Shown piece by piece: positions 8,099 to 16,156 of a stretch of DNA of 42,243 nucleotides; positions within the stretch are counted from its first letter, which is position 1; each line of letters begins with the position of its first letter. Below the pieces are notes generated by a model. That model saw only the letters and a list, made by a program, of their open reading frames with translations, did no database searches and was not told where the DNA came from. Source of the stretch: F1-120-MAGs023 sp038228615 (GTDB lineage Bacteria; Actinomycetota; Acidimicrobiia; IMCC26256; PALSA-610); contig JBBRPC010000007.1 of NCBI GenBank assembly GCA_038228615.1, positions 1-42,243 on the forward strand. Reading direction: 5' to 3'. Both the position numbers and the translations under genes were made by a program.

Positions 8099-8793
8099 CG
8101 AATACTCAGCGAACCTCGGGATTGCTCGCGCTGATCGGCGGCCGAGAGTTTGAAACGCCGTGCGAACTTTTTGATCAAGAACTGTTGCGTGCGTCGGGCG
8201 GCACCGAAGTGTTGGTGATCCCCGCCGCAGCAGCGTTTGAGAATCCGGCCGCGCTGGTTGCGAAAGCGACCAGCTATTTCACCCGACTTGGAGCCAATGT
8301 GCGCAGCATCGAGGTGTTCAACAGGCGCGACGCCAACGACGACACCATCGTCCGCAGCGCGAAGTCGGCTCGCTTCATCTATCTCACCGATGGTTCACCG
8401 ATGCACTTGCGTTCTGTTCTCAAAGATACGCAGCTCTTCGATGTCGTGCTCGCCGCACATCGCAGCGGTGCCGTGCTTGCGGCATCAGGTGCTGGCGCAA
8501 ATGTCATCTGCGATCCGATGATCGACCCGCGCGGAGGTGCCTACACGGTTGGACTCGGAGTGGTCGAGAACGTCGCCCTCTTCGCTCACCACACGACGGC
8601 TCCGGATCACATCTGGAACCGTGCCGTTGATCTCCTGCCAGATGATGCGACGCTCGTTGGGCTCGACGATCACACTGCGCTTGTCCGCGATCCCGAAGGC
8701 GGATGGAACCTGATGGGCGCGGGTCATGCCACAACCTGCACCTCAGGAACGGAACCGAAGATTCACCGCAAAGGCGCGATCAAGATTCCGTGA
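8095..8793 (+). CDS. S51 (PepE/cyanophycinase)-like protein lacking the nucleophilic serine
   Basis: A 232-residue protein with the class I glutamine-amidotransferase-like fold of peptidase family S51. Recognisable parts are LLALIGGREF at the N-terminus, RFIYLTDGSPMHLRSVL, and the nucleophile-elbow region. Active members carry SAGANV or SAGA with the serine as nucleophile; here the segment reads AASGAGANVICDPM, so the aligned position is glycine with a serine one residue earlier. It may be a non-hydrolytic relative or use a shifted serine. The ATG overlaps the methyltransferase stop. Its 3' end overlaps the convergent cyclophilin gene by 14 bases. Family assignment is by motif; function is not assignable. 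Confidence 0.7.
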   Translation: MTNTQRTSGLLALIGGREFETPCELFDQELLRASGGTEVLVIPAAAAFENPAALVAKATSYFTRLGANVRSIEVFNRRDANDDTIVRSAKSARFIYLTDGSPMHLRSVLKDTQLFDVVLAAHRSGAVLAASGAGANVICDPMIDPRGGAYTVGLGVVENVALFAHHTTAPDHIWNRAVDLLPDDATLVGLDDHTALVRDPEGGWNLMGAGHATTCTSGTEPKIHRKGAIKIP

Positions 8794-9562
8794 TCGTGAC
8801 CTTCAGAAGATAAAGCGGTCGCGTCGGAGCGCCGTCGCCGCCAGACGGTGCGAACGCCTCAATTTTCTTGGCATTTTCTAGCCCGCTTGTGACGTGGCCG
8901 AAATATCCGTAGTCGTATTGAGTCCCTTTTTTCGTGCCGTTCAGTGCCGCTGGGTCGCCGGTCGTCACGAAGAATTGCGAACCCGCAGTACCTGGCTTTT
9001 CTGCCCCCGTCTTGGCCCATGCCAGGTCACCTGTCTGGAAGGGCTGCTTGGGCCATTCTGTGACCACGCTGTATCCCGGCCCGCCACTGCCGCTCCCGGT
9101 GGGGTCGCCACCCTGGATCACAAAGTTGCTGACGGCGCGATGCCAGGTCAATCCGTTGAAGAATCCCGCTTTGGCCAACAAGACAAAGTTGTTCACGCCT
9201 TTTGGCGCGTCCTTCGCGGCAAGCTCTGCGGTGAATGTGCCGCAGGACGTTTCAAATGTTGCCGTGTACTTCTTTTTCGTATCGATCGTGAGCTTCGGCG
9301 CCTGCTTGTACTGCTTACCGTTCCCGGCTTTGGCCGGCTTCGTGGTTGAACATTTCGGCAGCGTTGTTGTCGTGACCGCGACCTTCTTCTTGTCGGTGCC
9401 GGTCAGCGAGGCGATTCCGACGACGCCGAGCACGAGAACGAGCGCGATGCCGCCGTAGATGAACTGCTTGCGTTGCTTGGCTCGTTTCGCCGCGGCCTCG
9501 CGTGCGTCGCGGGCCTTTTGTTGGTTGTCGCGCTTGCGGGCCCGCTTGTCGGCCTTACCCAT
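8780..9562 (-). CDS. Membrane-anchored cyclophilin-type peptidyl-prolyl cis-trans isomerase
   Basis: A 260-residue protein: a very basic N-terminus (MGKADKRARKR...), one transmembrane segment at about residues 34-53 (FIYGGIALVLVLGVVGIASL), a threonine/lysine linker and an extracytoplasmic cyclophilin domain. The domain is recognised by NNFVLLAKAGFFNGLTWHR, FVIQGGDPTGSGSGGPGY and GSQFFVTTGD, containing the conserved arginine and the F-x-x-Q-G-G-D core. It likely assists folding of exported proteins at the membrane. ATG 9562 is chosen because AGGAG lies a few bases upstream; the longer open frame starting at 9613 adds a non-homologous leader. It diverges from the aspartokinase gene. Basic tail plus single anchor is common in actinobacterial homologues. 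Confidence 0.88.
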   Translation of the reverse strand: MGKADKRARKRDNQQKARDAREAAAKRAKQRKQFIYGGIALVLVLGVVGIASLTGTDKKKVAVTTTTLPKCSTTKPAKAGNGKQYKQAPKLTIDTKKKYTATFETSCGTFTAELAAKDAPKGVNNFVLLAKAGFFNGLTWHRAVSNFVIQGGDPTGSGSGGPGYSVVTEWPKQPFQTGDLAWAKTGAEKPGTAGSQFFVTTGDPAALNGTKKGTQYDYGYFGHVTSGLENAKKIEAFAPSGGDGAPTRPLYLLKVTITES

Positions 9563-9643
9563 GAGTTGTGCTCTCCTGTGATCGCGGTCGACTCCGATGT
9601 GCCCAACGCACAATGGCGCGGCAGTCTACGAGTGCAACACCCC

Positions 9644-9662
9644 GTTCGAAACTCGTTCGAAA
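9644..9662. repeat. GTTCGAAA direct repeat / TCGAA-N5-TTCGA palindrome upstream of aspartokinase
   Basis: GTTCGAAA occurs at 9644-9651 and again at 9655-9662, 11 bases apart (one helical turn). The same bases form a perfect inverted repeat TCGAA-N5-TTCGA. It lies in the divergent spacer between the cyclophilin and aspartokinase genes, just before a TATATACCTT stretch that could hold the aspartokinase -10. A regulator site is plausible; which regulator is unknown. Confidence 0.4.
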
Positions 9663-9695
9663 ACCCTATATACCTTGCGGGTAGCGTGGGTGGTC

Positions 9696-10913
9696 GTGGC
9701 GTTGATCGTGCAGAAATTTGGCGGCTCCTCAGTTGGTGACCCCGACCGCATCAAAGCGGTCGCCGATCACATCGCCCGTACCGTACGGGCAGGTAACCAG
9801 GTCATCGTCGCGGTATCTGCCATGGGGAAGACCACCGACAATCTGATTCGCCTCGCCAACGATGTGAGTACCAGGCCCGTCGCGGGTCGCGAAATGGACA
9901 TGCTGCTCACCGCGGGCGAGCGGATATCCATGGCATTGCTCGCGATGGCAGTCACCGACCTCGGTGTTCCTGCGGTGAGTTTCACAGGCAGCCAGGCTGG
10001 GATCGTCACCGACACGCAGCACGGCAATGCCAAAATTGTCGAAATAAAGGGCGACCGAATCCGAGCGGCGCTCGACGCCGGCTGCGTAGCGGTGGTCGCC
10101 GGATTCCAAGGCGTGAGTACGGCCAAAGAGATCGTGACTCTCGGACGCGGCGCCTCCGATCTCACGGCGGTAGCGATGGCAGCGCGCTTTGGTGCCGACT
10201 GTTGCGAGATCTACACCGATGTAGAAGGCGTGTATACCGCCGATCCTCGTATCGTGTTGAACGCTCGGAAGTTGCCCAGAATCACGATCGAAGAAATGTT
10301 GGAAATGGCCGCGACCGGTGGGCGCGTGCTTGCGCTGAGGTCGGTTGAGTACGCCCGCAACCACGGCGTACGGATCCACGTACGTTCGAGTTTCACCTGG
10401 GCACCAGGAACATGGGTCGAAGAGGAGAATCCTGATATGGAACAAGCGATCATCTCGGGCGTCACACACGACACGTCGGAGGCGAAGGTCACGATTGCCC
10501 AGGTTCCCGACCAGCCTGGTGTCGCCGGCAAGGTCTTTCGATTGCTCGCCGAGGCTGGCTGCAATGTCGACATGATCGTTCAGAATGTCTCGACGCAAGG
10601 GCACACCGACATTTCGTTTACGTTGCCGAAGCTCGATCTGCCGCTCATGGACGGTGTGATGACCACAATTGTGGAAGCGATCGGCGCCAAGGGATTCGAA
10701 ACGGATCCGGACGTTGGCCGCGTATCGCTCGTGGGCGCAGGCATGAAGACGCACCCCGGCGTGGCGGCGACGATGTTCGAAACACTCGCGACCGAGAACA
10801 TCAACATCGAAATGATTAGTACCTCGACCATCCGGATTTCGTGCGTCGTGCGCGAGGGCGATGTTGAGAACGCCGTGCGGGCGTTGCACGATGCGTTCGG
10901 CGTCGGTAACTGA
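9696..10913 (+). CDS. lysC: Aspartate kinase (aspartokinase)
   Basis: Phosphorylates L-aspartate with ATP, the first step to lysine (and diaminopimelate), threonine and methionine. The 405-residue protein begins VALIVQKFGGSSVGDPDRI, containing the nucleotide-binding KFGGSSV motif. GRGASDLTAVAMAARFGADCCEIYTDVEGVYTADPR completes the kinase domain. The C-terminal half carries two ACT domains (from about residue 260: VPDQPGVAGKVF and the later GVAATMFETLATENINIEMIS), the usual site of lysine/threonine feedback. The GTG at 9696 is chosen because relatives begin three residues before the QKFGG motif; an upstream in-frame ATG at 9597 adds unrelated sequence. The stop is one base before the aspartate-semialdehyde dehydrogenase gene, giving an ask-asd operon. 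Also called ask. Confidence 0.95.
   Translation: MALIVQKFGGSSVGDPDRIKAVADHIARTVRAGNQVIVAVSAMGKTTDNLIRLANDVSTRPVAGREMDMLLTAGERISMALLAMAVTDLGVPAVSFTGSQAGIVTDTQHGNAKIVEIKGDRIRAALDAGCVAVVAGFQGVSTAKEIVTLGRGASDLTAVAMAARFGADCCEIYTDVEGVYTADPRIVLNARKLPRITIEEMLEMAATGGRVLALRSVEYARNHGVRIHVRSSFTWAPGTWVEEENPDMEQAIISGVTHDTSEAKVTIAQVPDQPGVAGKVFRLLAEAGCNVDMIVQNVSTQGHTDISFTLPKLDLPLMDGVMTTIVEAIGAKGFETDPDVGRVSLVGAGMKTHPGVAATMFETLATENINIEMISTSTIRISCVVREGDVENAVRALHDAFGVGN
10422..10439 (+). promoter_or_regulatory. Internal ribosome-binding site and ATG for the aspartokinase beta subunit
   Basis: GAGGAG (10422-10427) is followed after 9 bases by an in-frame ATG at 10437 (residue 248), beginning MEQAIISGVTHD. In Bacillus and Corynebacterium the regulatory beta subunit of aspartokinase starts internally at the equivalent place just before the ACT domains. 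The product here would be 158 residues, ending at 10913. Confidence 0.7.
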
Positions 10914-10914
10914 A

Positions 10915-11958
10915 ATGGCGAGTTCCGGAGCTGGAGCACGCGTCGGAGTTGTGGGCGCGACGGGTCAAGTCGGTCAGGTGATGCTGGCGATTTTGGAACA
11001 GAGGTCGTTGCCGCTTGCGAAGCTTCGTTTGTTTGCATCTGCGCGTTCTGCCGGCAAAACGATCGAATTTCGAGGTCACTCAATTGTGATCGAGGAAGCA
11101 GAATCTGCCGACTATCAAGGGCTCGACATCGTGTTGATGTCGGCTGGCGCAGCGACAAGCCGTGTGCTCTCGGAGCGTATAGGTGCAGCTGGCCCGATTG
11201 TGATCGATAACTCCTCGGCGTGGCGCATGCATCCAGAGGTTCCCCTCGTCGTTGCCGAAGTCAACCCTGATGCAATGTGCGTCCGTCCGAAGAACATCAT
11301 TGCCAACCCCAACTGCACAACGATGGCGGCGATGCCCGTGTTGATGCCATTGCACCGAGAAGCGGGACTCATCCGGTTGGTCGCTTCGACGTACCAAGCC
11401 ACTTCAGGTTCTGGGCTGGCAGGAACGGCTGAACTCGACGAGCAGGTACGAGCCACCTTCGATGGCGCCGCGGCGCTGGCATTCAACGGCGCTGCTGTCA
11501 CGTTTCCTACACCGAAGAAGTTTTCGGCGCCGATCGCCTTCAACGTCCTTCCACTCGCGGGCAGCATCGTCAACGATGGATCGAACGAAACCGACGAAGA
11601 ACAGAAGCTCCGCAACGAGACCCGCAAGATTCTTGGGATTCCCGATCTCGCCGTCTCTGGAACCTGCGTGCGGGTTCCAGTATTTACAGGCCACTCGCTT
11701 TCAATGAACGTGGAGTTCGAACGGGCGATTTCGCCAGCGCGTGCCACGGCGGTGCTTTCGGCTGCACCTGGAGTCGTGGTGACCGAGGTGCCCACGCCAC
11801 TCGCTGCTGCTGGAATCGACCCGACATTGGTTGGTCGTATTCGCAGGGATGAAACTGTTCCTCACGGCCTCGCGCTGTTCTGTTCGAGCGACAACCTCCG
11901 CAAGGGTGCAGCACTCAACGCAATCCAAATCGCAGAGGTATTGCTCGGCGAGCGGTGA
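10915..11958 (+). CDS. asd: Aspartate-semialdehyde dehydrogenase
   Basis: Reduces beta-aspartyl phosphate to aspartate semialdehyde with NADPH, the step after aspartokinase. The 347-residue protein starts with the NADP-binding stretch RVGVVGATGQVGQVML. The catalytic cysteine is C134 in NPNCTTM. VRVPVFTGHSLSMNVEF supplies the substrate arginine and active-site histidine. The sequence ASTYQATSGSGLAG is the common STYQAVSGAG segment with small changes. The ATG at 10915 begins one base after the aspartokinase stop (TGA-A-ATG), so translation is probably coupled. A slightly earlier in-frame ATG at 10891 would overlap the kinase gene and is less likely. Confidence 0.95.
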   Translation: MASSGAGARVGVVGATGQVGQVMLAILEQRSLPLAKLRLFASARSAGKTIEFRGHSIVIEEAESADYQGLDIVLMSAGAATSRVLSERIGAAGPIVIDNSSAWRMHPEVPLVVAEVNPDAMCVRPKNIIANPNCTTMAAMPVLMPLHREAGLIRLVASTYQATSGSGLAGTAELDEQVRATFDGAAALAFNGAAVTFPTPKKFSAPIAFNVLPLAGSIVNDGSNETDEEQKLRNETRKILGIPDLAVSGTCVRVPVFTGHSLSMNVEFERAISPARATAVLSAAPGVVVTEVPTPLAAAGIDPTLVGRIRRDETVPHGLALFCSSDNLRKGAALNAIQIAEVLLGER

Positions 11959-11972
11959 CTCGTTCGCGGGAT

Positions 11973-12782
11973 CTATTCGCCTGTGAACGTCGGAGTTCGT
12001 TTCTCAGCAAACGCGCGCATTGCTTCTTTTGCATCGCGGGTACCGATCGCAAGAATTTGGGTTCGGTTCTCCAACGCGATCGCTTGATCGAACGAGGCGT
12101 CGAGGTTCTCCCACATCACTTTTTTGGTCATCCATACGGCAAACGGACTGTTCGCGCAGATCGCGTCGGCTGTTTCTAGCGCCGCCGCGAGTGCCGTACC
12201 TTGGGGAACGACGCGCGTCACCAACCCGATCCGATCTGCCTCAGTAGCGTCGACGGGACGGCCGGTCAACATGATTTCGAACGCTCGTGCACTGCCAATG
12301 TGCCGCGGCAGGTGATACGAGATGCCGCACTCACCCGACGACAAGCCAATTTTCACGGCGGCCACGTGGAACCTCGCAGTGGAATCTGCAATACGCACAT
12401 CGCATGCCAAGGTGAGACCGAATCCGGCTCCAGCGACGGGGCCGTTGACCGCGGCGATGACCGGCTGGCGCGCGGCGCGCACAGCTTGAATCATCCCCGA
12501 AAAAGTCTCTTGGCCTTCGTATGAAGTGGGAATACTTGTTCGCTGCTCCTTCGCCGTTGGCTGCTCATCTGTGTTCTGGATGAGGTCGAGACCCGCGCAG
12601 AAACCGCGGCCAGCGCCGGTGATGACGATCGCGCGGCACTCGCGATCTGCGCCGAGCTTGTGCAGCGTCGAGGTGATGTTCGCCACCAATTCGTTGGTCA
12701 GCGCGTTCAGTCGATCAGGCCGATTCAGGGTAATGACTGCAACTTCGGGTCGCGGGTAGTCGAGCAGTAGCACGTCGCTCAT
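11973..12782 (-). CDS. Enoyl-CoA hydratase/isomerase family protein
   Basis: A 269-residue crotonase-fold protein acting on an acyl-CoA. Typical segments are VAVITLNRPDRLNALTNEL, VITGAGRGFCAGLDL (oxyanion-hole region) and AAVNGPVAGAGFGLTLACD. Of the two catalytic glutamates of classical enoyl-CoA hydratase, the first is replaced by alanine (A142 in VAAVKIG) and the second is kept (E169 in AFEIMLTG). It may thus be an isomerase or another crotonase activity rather than a plain hydratase. Its ATG overlaps the stop of the alcohol dehydrogenase upstream (ATGA), so the two are co-translated. ATG 12782 is preferred to the one at 12803 because of this overlap and the family start. Confidence 0.88.
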   Translation of the reverse strand: MSDVLLLDYPRPEVAVITLNRPDRLNALTNELVANITSTLHKLGADRECRAIVITGAGRGFCAGLDLIQNTDEQPTAKEQRTSIPTSYEGQETFSGMIQAVRAARQPVIAAVNGPVAGAGFGLTLACDVRIADSTARFHVAAVKIGLSSGECGISYHLPRHIGSARAFEIMLTGRPVDATEADRIGLVTRVVPQGTALAAALETADAICANSPFAVWMTKKVMWENLDASFDQAIALENRTQILAIGTRDAKEAMRAFAEKRTPTFTGE

Positions 12783-13786
12783 GGCTCCACCATTACCTTG
12801 CAATCGTACGTGGGGTGTTTGAGTGATTGAAAACGTTCCGGCAGTTCGTCGAGTGACACCGAACCCGTGACGAGCACGTCGGGCCGCATCGCTTCGTGTG
12901 TGAGTGCGCGGATACTCGCCGTAAAATCACTCTTGCGGTAATAGAGCACAAACTGGGCTGCGAGTTCTTTCTGCAGCGCGGTGAGTGGCACCATTTCGTC
13001 CGGAGTCATACACACGCCAACGATCGTGACGGCAGCATCGATCGCTGCGACATCGAACGCGTGTTGGATCATGCCTGGAATGCCGACGCATTCGATGACG
13101 ACGTCCGCAGCGTGTCCAACGATCCTGGCGAATTCTCCGGCGACGTCGGTCGTCGTTGGATCGATCGTGGCGGTCGCCCCGACTCGTTCAGCAAGTTCGC
13201 GGCGATGCGCGACCGGGTCGCTGACCACGACCTCGCGAGCTCCAAGATGTCGTGCCCACAGCGCGACGGCAGCGCCTACTGGGCCGCCGCCGATGACCAA
13301 CACGGGAGCAGCCGGCGCGCGCCGTGTGCGCTCAAGTGCATGGTGTGCAACTGCGAGTGGCTCGACGAGTGCGCCGGCGTGATCGTCGAGGTCGTGGGGA
13401 ATTCGAAACGCGCTTGTCGCCGCGAGCGTCGTGTATTGCGCGAATCCGCCAGGACGTTGAAGCCCGAGTTGATTTGCCTGCGAACACTTCGACGTCGCGC
13501 CCGACACACAGTACGTACAGACGCCGCAACCAACGAGCGGGAAACCGGCGAGTCGATCGCCTACGGTCCAGCCGTCGACGTCGGGTCCGACTTCCACGAC
13601 CTCCGCCGCGAACTCGTGACCGAGCACGATGCCGGGGAAGTCGAGTGCGTCTGCAAGATGCAGATCGGATCCACAGATCCCGCATGCGGTGACTCGAACA
13701 AGAAGTTCGCCCGGCTGGGGTTCTGGGTCGGCCAGATCGACCGTTTGCAACGGCTTGCCGGATCCTTGGGTGATGACTGCGCGCAT
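12779..13786 (-). CDS. Zinc-dependent alcohol dehydrogenase (MDR superfamily)
   Basis: A cytoplasmic NAD(P)-dependent medium-chain dehydrogenase of 335 residues. The catalytic zinc site is seen in CGICGSDLH and GHEFAAEV. The structural zinc site is CGVCTYC followed by a fourth cysteine in SKC. The cofactor motif is VLVIGGGPVGAAVALWA. Such enzymes oxidise polyols, threonine-like or secondary alcohols; nothing here fixes the substrate. ATG 13786 is chosen because the protein then starts MRAVITQG, the family's usual beginning; an ATG at 13810 would add eight residues. It is translationally coupled to the enoyl-CoA hydratase-like gene and divergent from the molybdopterin oxidoreductase gene across 58 bases. 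Confidence 0.88.
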   Translation of the reverse strand: MRAVITQGSGKPLQTVDLADPEPQPGELLVRVTACGICGSDLHLADALDFPGIVLGHEFAAEVVEVGPDVDGWTVGDRLAGFPLVGCGVCTYCVSGATSKCSQANQLGLQRPGGFAQYTTLAATSAFRIPHDLDDHAGALVEPLAVAHHALERTRRAPAAPVLVIGGGPVGAAVALWARHLGAREVVVSDPVAHRRELAERVGATATIDPTTTDVAGEFARIVGHAADVVIECVGIPGMIQHAFDVAAIDAAVTIVGVCMTPDEMVPLTALQKELAAQFVLYYRKSDFTASIRALTHEAMRPDVLVTGSVSLDELPERFQSLKHPTYDCKVMVEP

Positions 13787-13810
13787 AGCGCCGATTTGTA
13801 GCACGCGCAT

Positions 13811-13830
13811 GACGGCGTAGGACGCCCGTC
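13811..13830. repeat. Imperfect inverted repeat in the divergent spacer
   Basis: GACGGCGT and ACGCCCGTC form an inverted repeat with one bulged base and a 3-base centre. It sits between the divergent alcohol dehydrogenase and molybdopterin oxidoreductase genes, directly upstream of the candidate -10 at 13833. A shared operator is possible; the evidence is symmetry and position only. Confidence 0.3.
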
Positions 13831-13832
13831 GC

Positions 13833-13844
13833 TACTGTTCGGGA
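13833..13844 (+). promoter_or_regulatory. Candidate -10 element of a leaderless molybdopterin oxidoreductase transcript
   Basis: TACTGT (13833-13838) matches TANNNT and is exactly 6 bases before the ATG at 13845, with no ribosome-binding site between. The layout fits a leaderless transcript. Confidence 0.45.
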
Positions 13845-16109
13845 ATGTCTTGCGAACCCGATACCACGCGCCACATTCGCACCTGTCCGCTCTGTGAGGC
13901 GATGTGCGGACTCGAAATTCGCGTCGACGCACACGAACAGGTCACCTTGATTCGACCCGACCGGGACGACGTGTGGAGTAAGGGCTTCATTTGCGCCAAG
14001 GGCACAACGCTCGGGCATCTGCATCACGACCCGGATCGACTGCGCGCCCCTATGGTCCGCGACGCAGATCAGTGGCGTGAAGTGTCGTGGGATGAAGCAT
14101 TCCGACGCTGCGACGAGCTGGTACAAGATGTGCTCGCGCGGCACGGCAAAGCCGCGATGACTGCGTACATCGGAAATCCGACGATTCATAACCTTTCGCT
14201 GTCTCGATACGTCGGCTTGTTCGTCGGGCTGGCTGGTCTCCCCATGTTGTACAGCGCCGGGACGGTAGATCAATGGCCGAAGAATGTTGCATGCATGTTG
14301 ATGTATGGGGGAATGTGGAAAATCCCAGCACCAGATATTCAGCGCACCGACTACTGGTTGATTATGGGTGGCAACCCGCAAGCGAGCCAGGGAAGTTTGT
14401 TGGCCTGTCCGGACGCGCTGGGCGAGATCGAACGCATACGGACTCGCGGTGGCAAGACAGTGGTGATCGATCCTCGTCGCACGGGGACCGCCGACAAAGC
14501 TGACGAATGGGTTCCAATCGTGCCGGGAACAGATGCGCTGTTCTTGTTTGCGATACTCAATGTGTTGTTCGCCAGCGATCGCGTCACGCTGGGCGATGTC
14601 GGCGACATTGTGGTCGGTGTCGAGGTAGTCCGCGAGCTGTGCCGCGAGTTCACGCCTGCACGTGTTGCGGCAACTTGCAAAATCGATGCCGACACGATTG
14701 TTCGGATCGCCAACGAAATTGCCGACGCACCGAGTGCCGCGATCTATGGGCGGATCGGTCTCTGCAATCAAGAGTTCGGCACACTCGCTTCCTGGCTGAT
14801 CGACGTCGTGTCGATTCTCACCGGAAACTTCGATCGCGCCGGCGGAACAATGTTCGGGCAGTCGGTCGCCTGGTCGGTATCGGATGTGCCCGATCCGCAA
14901 TGGGCTGGTGGTGTCAGCTTCGGGCGATGGCGCTCGCGAGTTCGGGGTGCCCCGGAAGTACTCGGACAAGTTCCAGTTTCGTGTCTGGCAGAAGAGATTC
15001 TCACACCGGACGCGAGCCCACCTCCGCCGAGCATGGTCGCGAACCCTGGGCAGGGAACGCAACTACGCGCGTTGGTCACGATTGCAGGAAATCCTGTCAT
15101 CAGCGCGCCGGATGCAGCGGCGATGGATGAGGCATTCGGACAGCTCGAATGCATGATCAGTGTCGACAACTATCTCAATGAAACGACGCGGCATGCTCAC
15201 GTGATTCTTCCAGGACTGTCGTCGTTGGAGGTCCCGCACTACGACGATCTCATTCACTCGTGGGCTGCGCGTACGCATGGCAACTATTCGCCTGCGGTCT
15301 TTGAGGTCGCGGCCGATCGCCCGCGCGAATGGCAGATTTTAACTGTGCTCGGCGCGTTGTGCGCAGGGATGCGCTATGACGAAATCGATATCGCGCTCTT
15401 CGACGACGGGTTTTTTGATGCGATGTGCGCAGCGAAAGGTGTGGATCCAGAGTTCGTTCGCTCCCACTACACCGAGGGCGGCCCGGAGCGTTTGCTCGAT
15501 CTTCAAATTCGTACCGGTCCGTACGGCGATCGGTATGGACAAGAACAAGATGGTCTTACATTGGAATCGTTCAAGAAAGCTCCACACGGGATCGACCTCG
15601 GGCCAATGCAACCGAGAGCACGCGAGGTGGTTGCAACGCCGTCGGGCAAGATCGAACTTGCACCCGAATACATCACGAATGACATCGATCGATTGCGTGC
15701 GCGTCTGGATCGTTCTGAGGACGCACTGCTCCTTATTTCGCGGCGACACGTGCGGAGCAACAACTCATGGATGCACAACGTGAAGGTGCTCGTCAAGGGG
15801 AAAGACAGGTGCACCCTGTTGATTCACCCCGACGACGCGAACCGCTGCGGCGTTCGCGACGGTTCCGTCGCCAAAGTGACCAGTCGCGCTGGCGCGATCG
15901 AGGTTCCGGTCGAGGTGAGCGATGAGATGATGATTGGCGTCGTGTCGCTCCCGCACGGCTGGGGCCACGACAAAGCTGGGACGCGATTGTCGATAGCTCG
16001 CGAACACGCCGGCGTGAACAACAATCTGTTGGCGCCCGGCCACATGGTCGACGTCATTAGTAACAACGCGATCGTCAACGGAATCCCGGTGGAGGTCGTC
16101 TCCGCGTAG
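13845..16109 (+). CDS. Molybdopterin (bis-MGD) oxidoreductase, formate dehydrogenase-like
   Basis: A 754-residue enzyme of the DMSO-reductase superfamily. The N-terminal [4Fe-4S] site is C14, C17, C21 (CPLCEAMC) and C50 (FICAKG). The cofactor domains contain GGNPQASQG, VVIDPRRTGTADKADEW and the C-terminal molydop-binding region with GVRDGSVAKVTS and SLPHGWGHD. At the place where formate dehydrogenases have Cys or Sec, the sequence is YSAGTVDQWPKN: no cysteine, with a nearby Asp. The metal ligand and substrate are therefore uncertain. There is no twin-arginine signal, so it is cytoplasmic. No partner FeS or membrane subunit and no molybdenum-cofactor gene is adjacent. Divergent from a zinc dehydrogenase and followed by a stress-protein gene after 47 bases. 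Confidence 0.87.
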   Translation: MSCEPDTTRHIRTCPLCEAMCGLEIRVDAHEQVTLIRPDRDDVWSKGFICAKGTTLGHLHHDPDRLRAPMVRDADQWREVSWDEAFRRCDELVQDVLARHGKAAMTAYIGNPTIHNLSLSRYVGLFVGLAGLPMLYSAGTVDQWPKNVACMLMYGGMWKIPAPDIQRTDYWLIMGGNPQASQGSLLACPDALGEIERIRTRGGKTVVIDPRRTGTADKADEWVPIVPGTDALFLFAILNVLFASDRVTLGDVGDIVVGVEVVRELCREFTPARVAATCKIDADTIVRIANEIADAPSAAIYGRIGLCNQEFGTLASWLIDVVSILTGNFDRAGGTMFGQSVAWSVSDVPDPQWAGGVSFGRWRSRVRGAPEVLGQVPVSCLAEEILTPDASPPPPSMVANPGQGTQLRALVTIAGNPVISAPDAAAMDEAFGQLECMISVDNYLNETTRHAHVILPGLSSLEVPHYDDLIHSWAARTHGNYSPAVFEVAADRPREWQILTVLGALCAGMRYDEIDIALFDDGFFDAMCAAKGVDPEFVRSHYTEGGPERLLDLQIRTGPYGDRYGQEQDGLTLESFKKAPHGIDLGPMQPRAREVVATPSGKIELAPEYITNDIDRLRARLDRSEDALLLISRRHVRSNNSWMHNVKVLVKGKDRCTLLIHPDDANRCGVRDGSVAKVTSRAGAIEVPVEVSDEMMIGVVSLPHGWGHDKAGTRLSIAREHAGVNNNLLAPGHMVDVISNNAIVNGIPVEVVSA

Positions 16110-16156
16110 TCTCGTCTCCTCAGCTACGTGTGTAACCGCAATTACGAGGAGTACAG

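Noticed and set aside
9645..9661. LexA/SOS box before aspartokinase
   Set aside because: The inverted repeat TCGAA-N5-TTCGA has a centre one base shorter than the usual actinobacterial SOS box, and aspartokinase is not a known SOS gene.
9729..10889. Minus-strand open frame opposite aspartokinase
   Set aside because: No motif and complete overlap with a conserved enzyme gene.
13332..15062. Long open frame on the minus strand (576 codons) across the alcohol dehydrogenase and molybdopterin oxidoreductase genes
   Set aside because: Arg/His-rich sequence without any domain; it is the codon-bias shadow of two well-supported genes.
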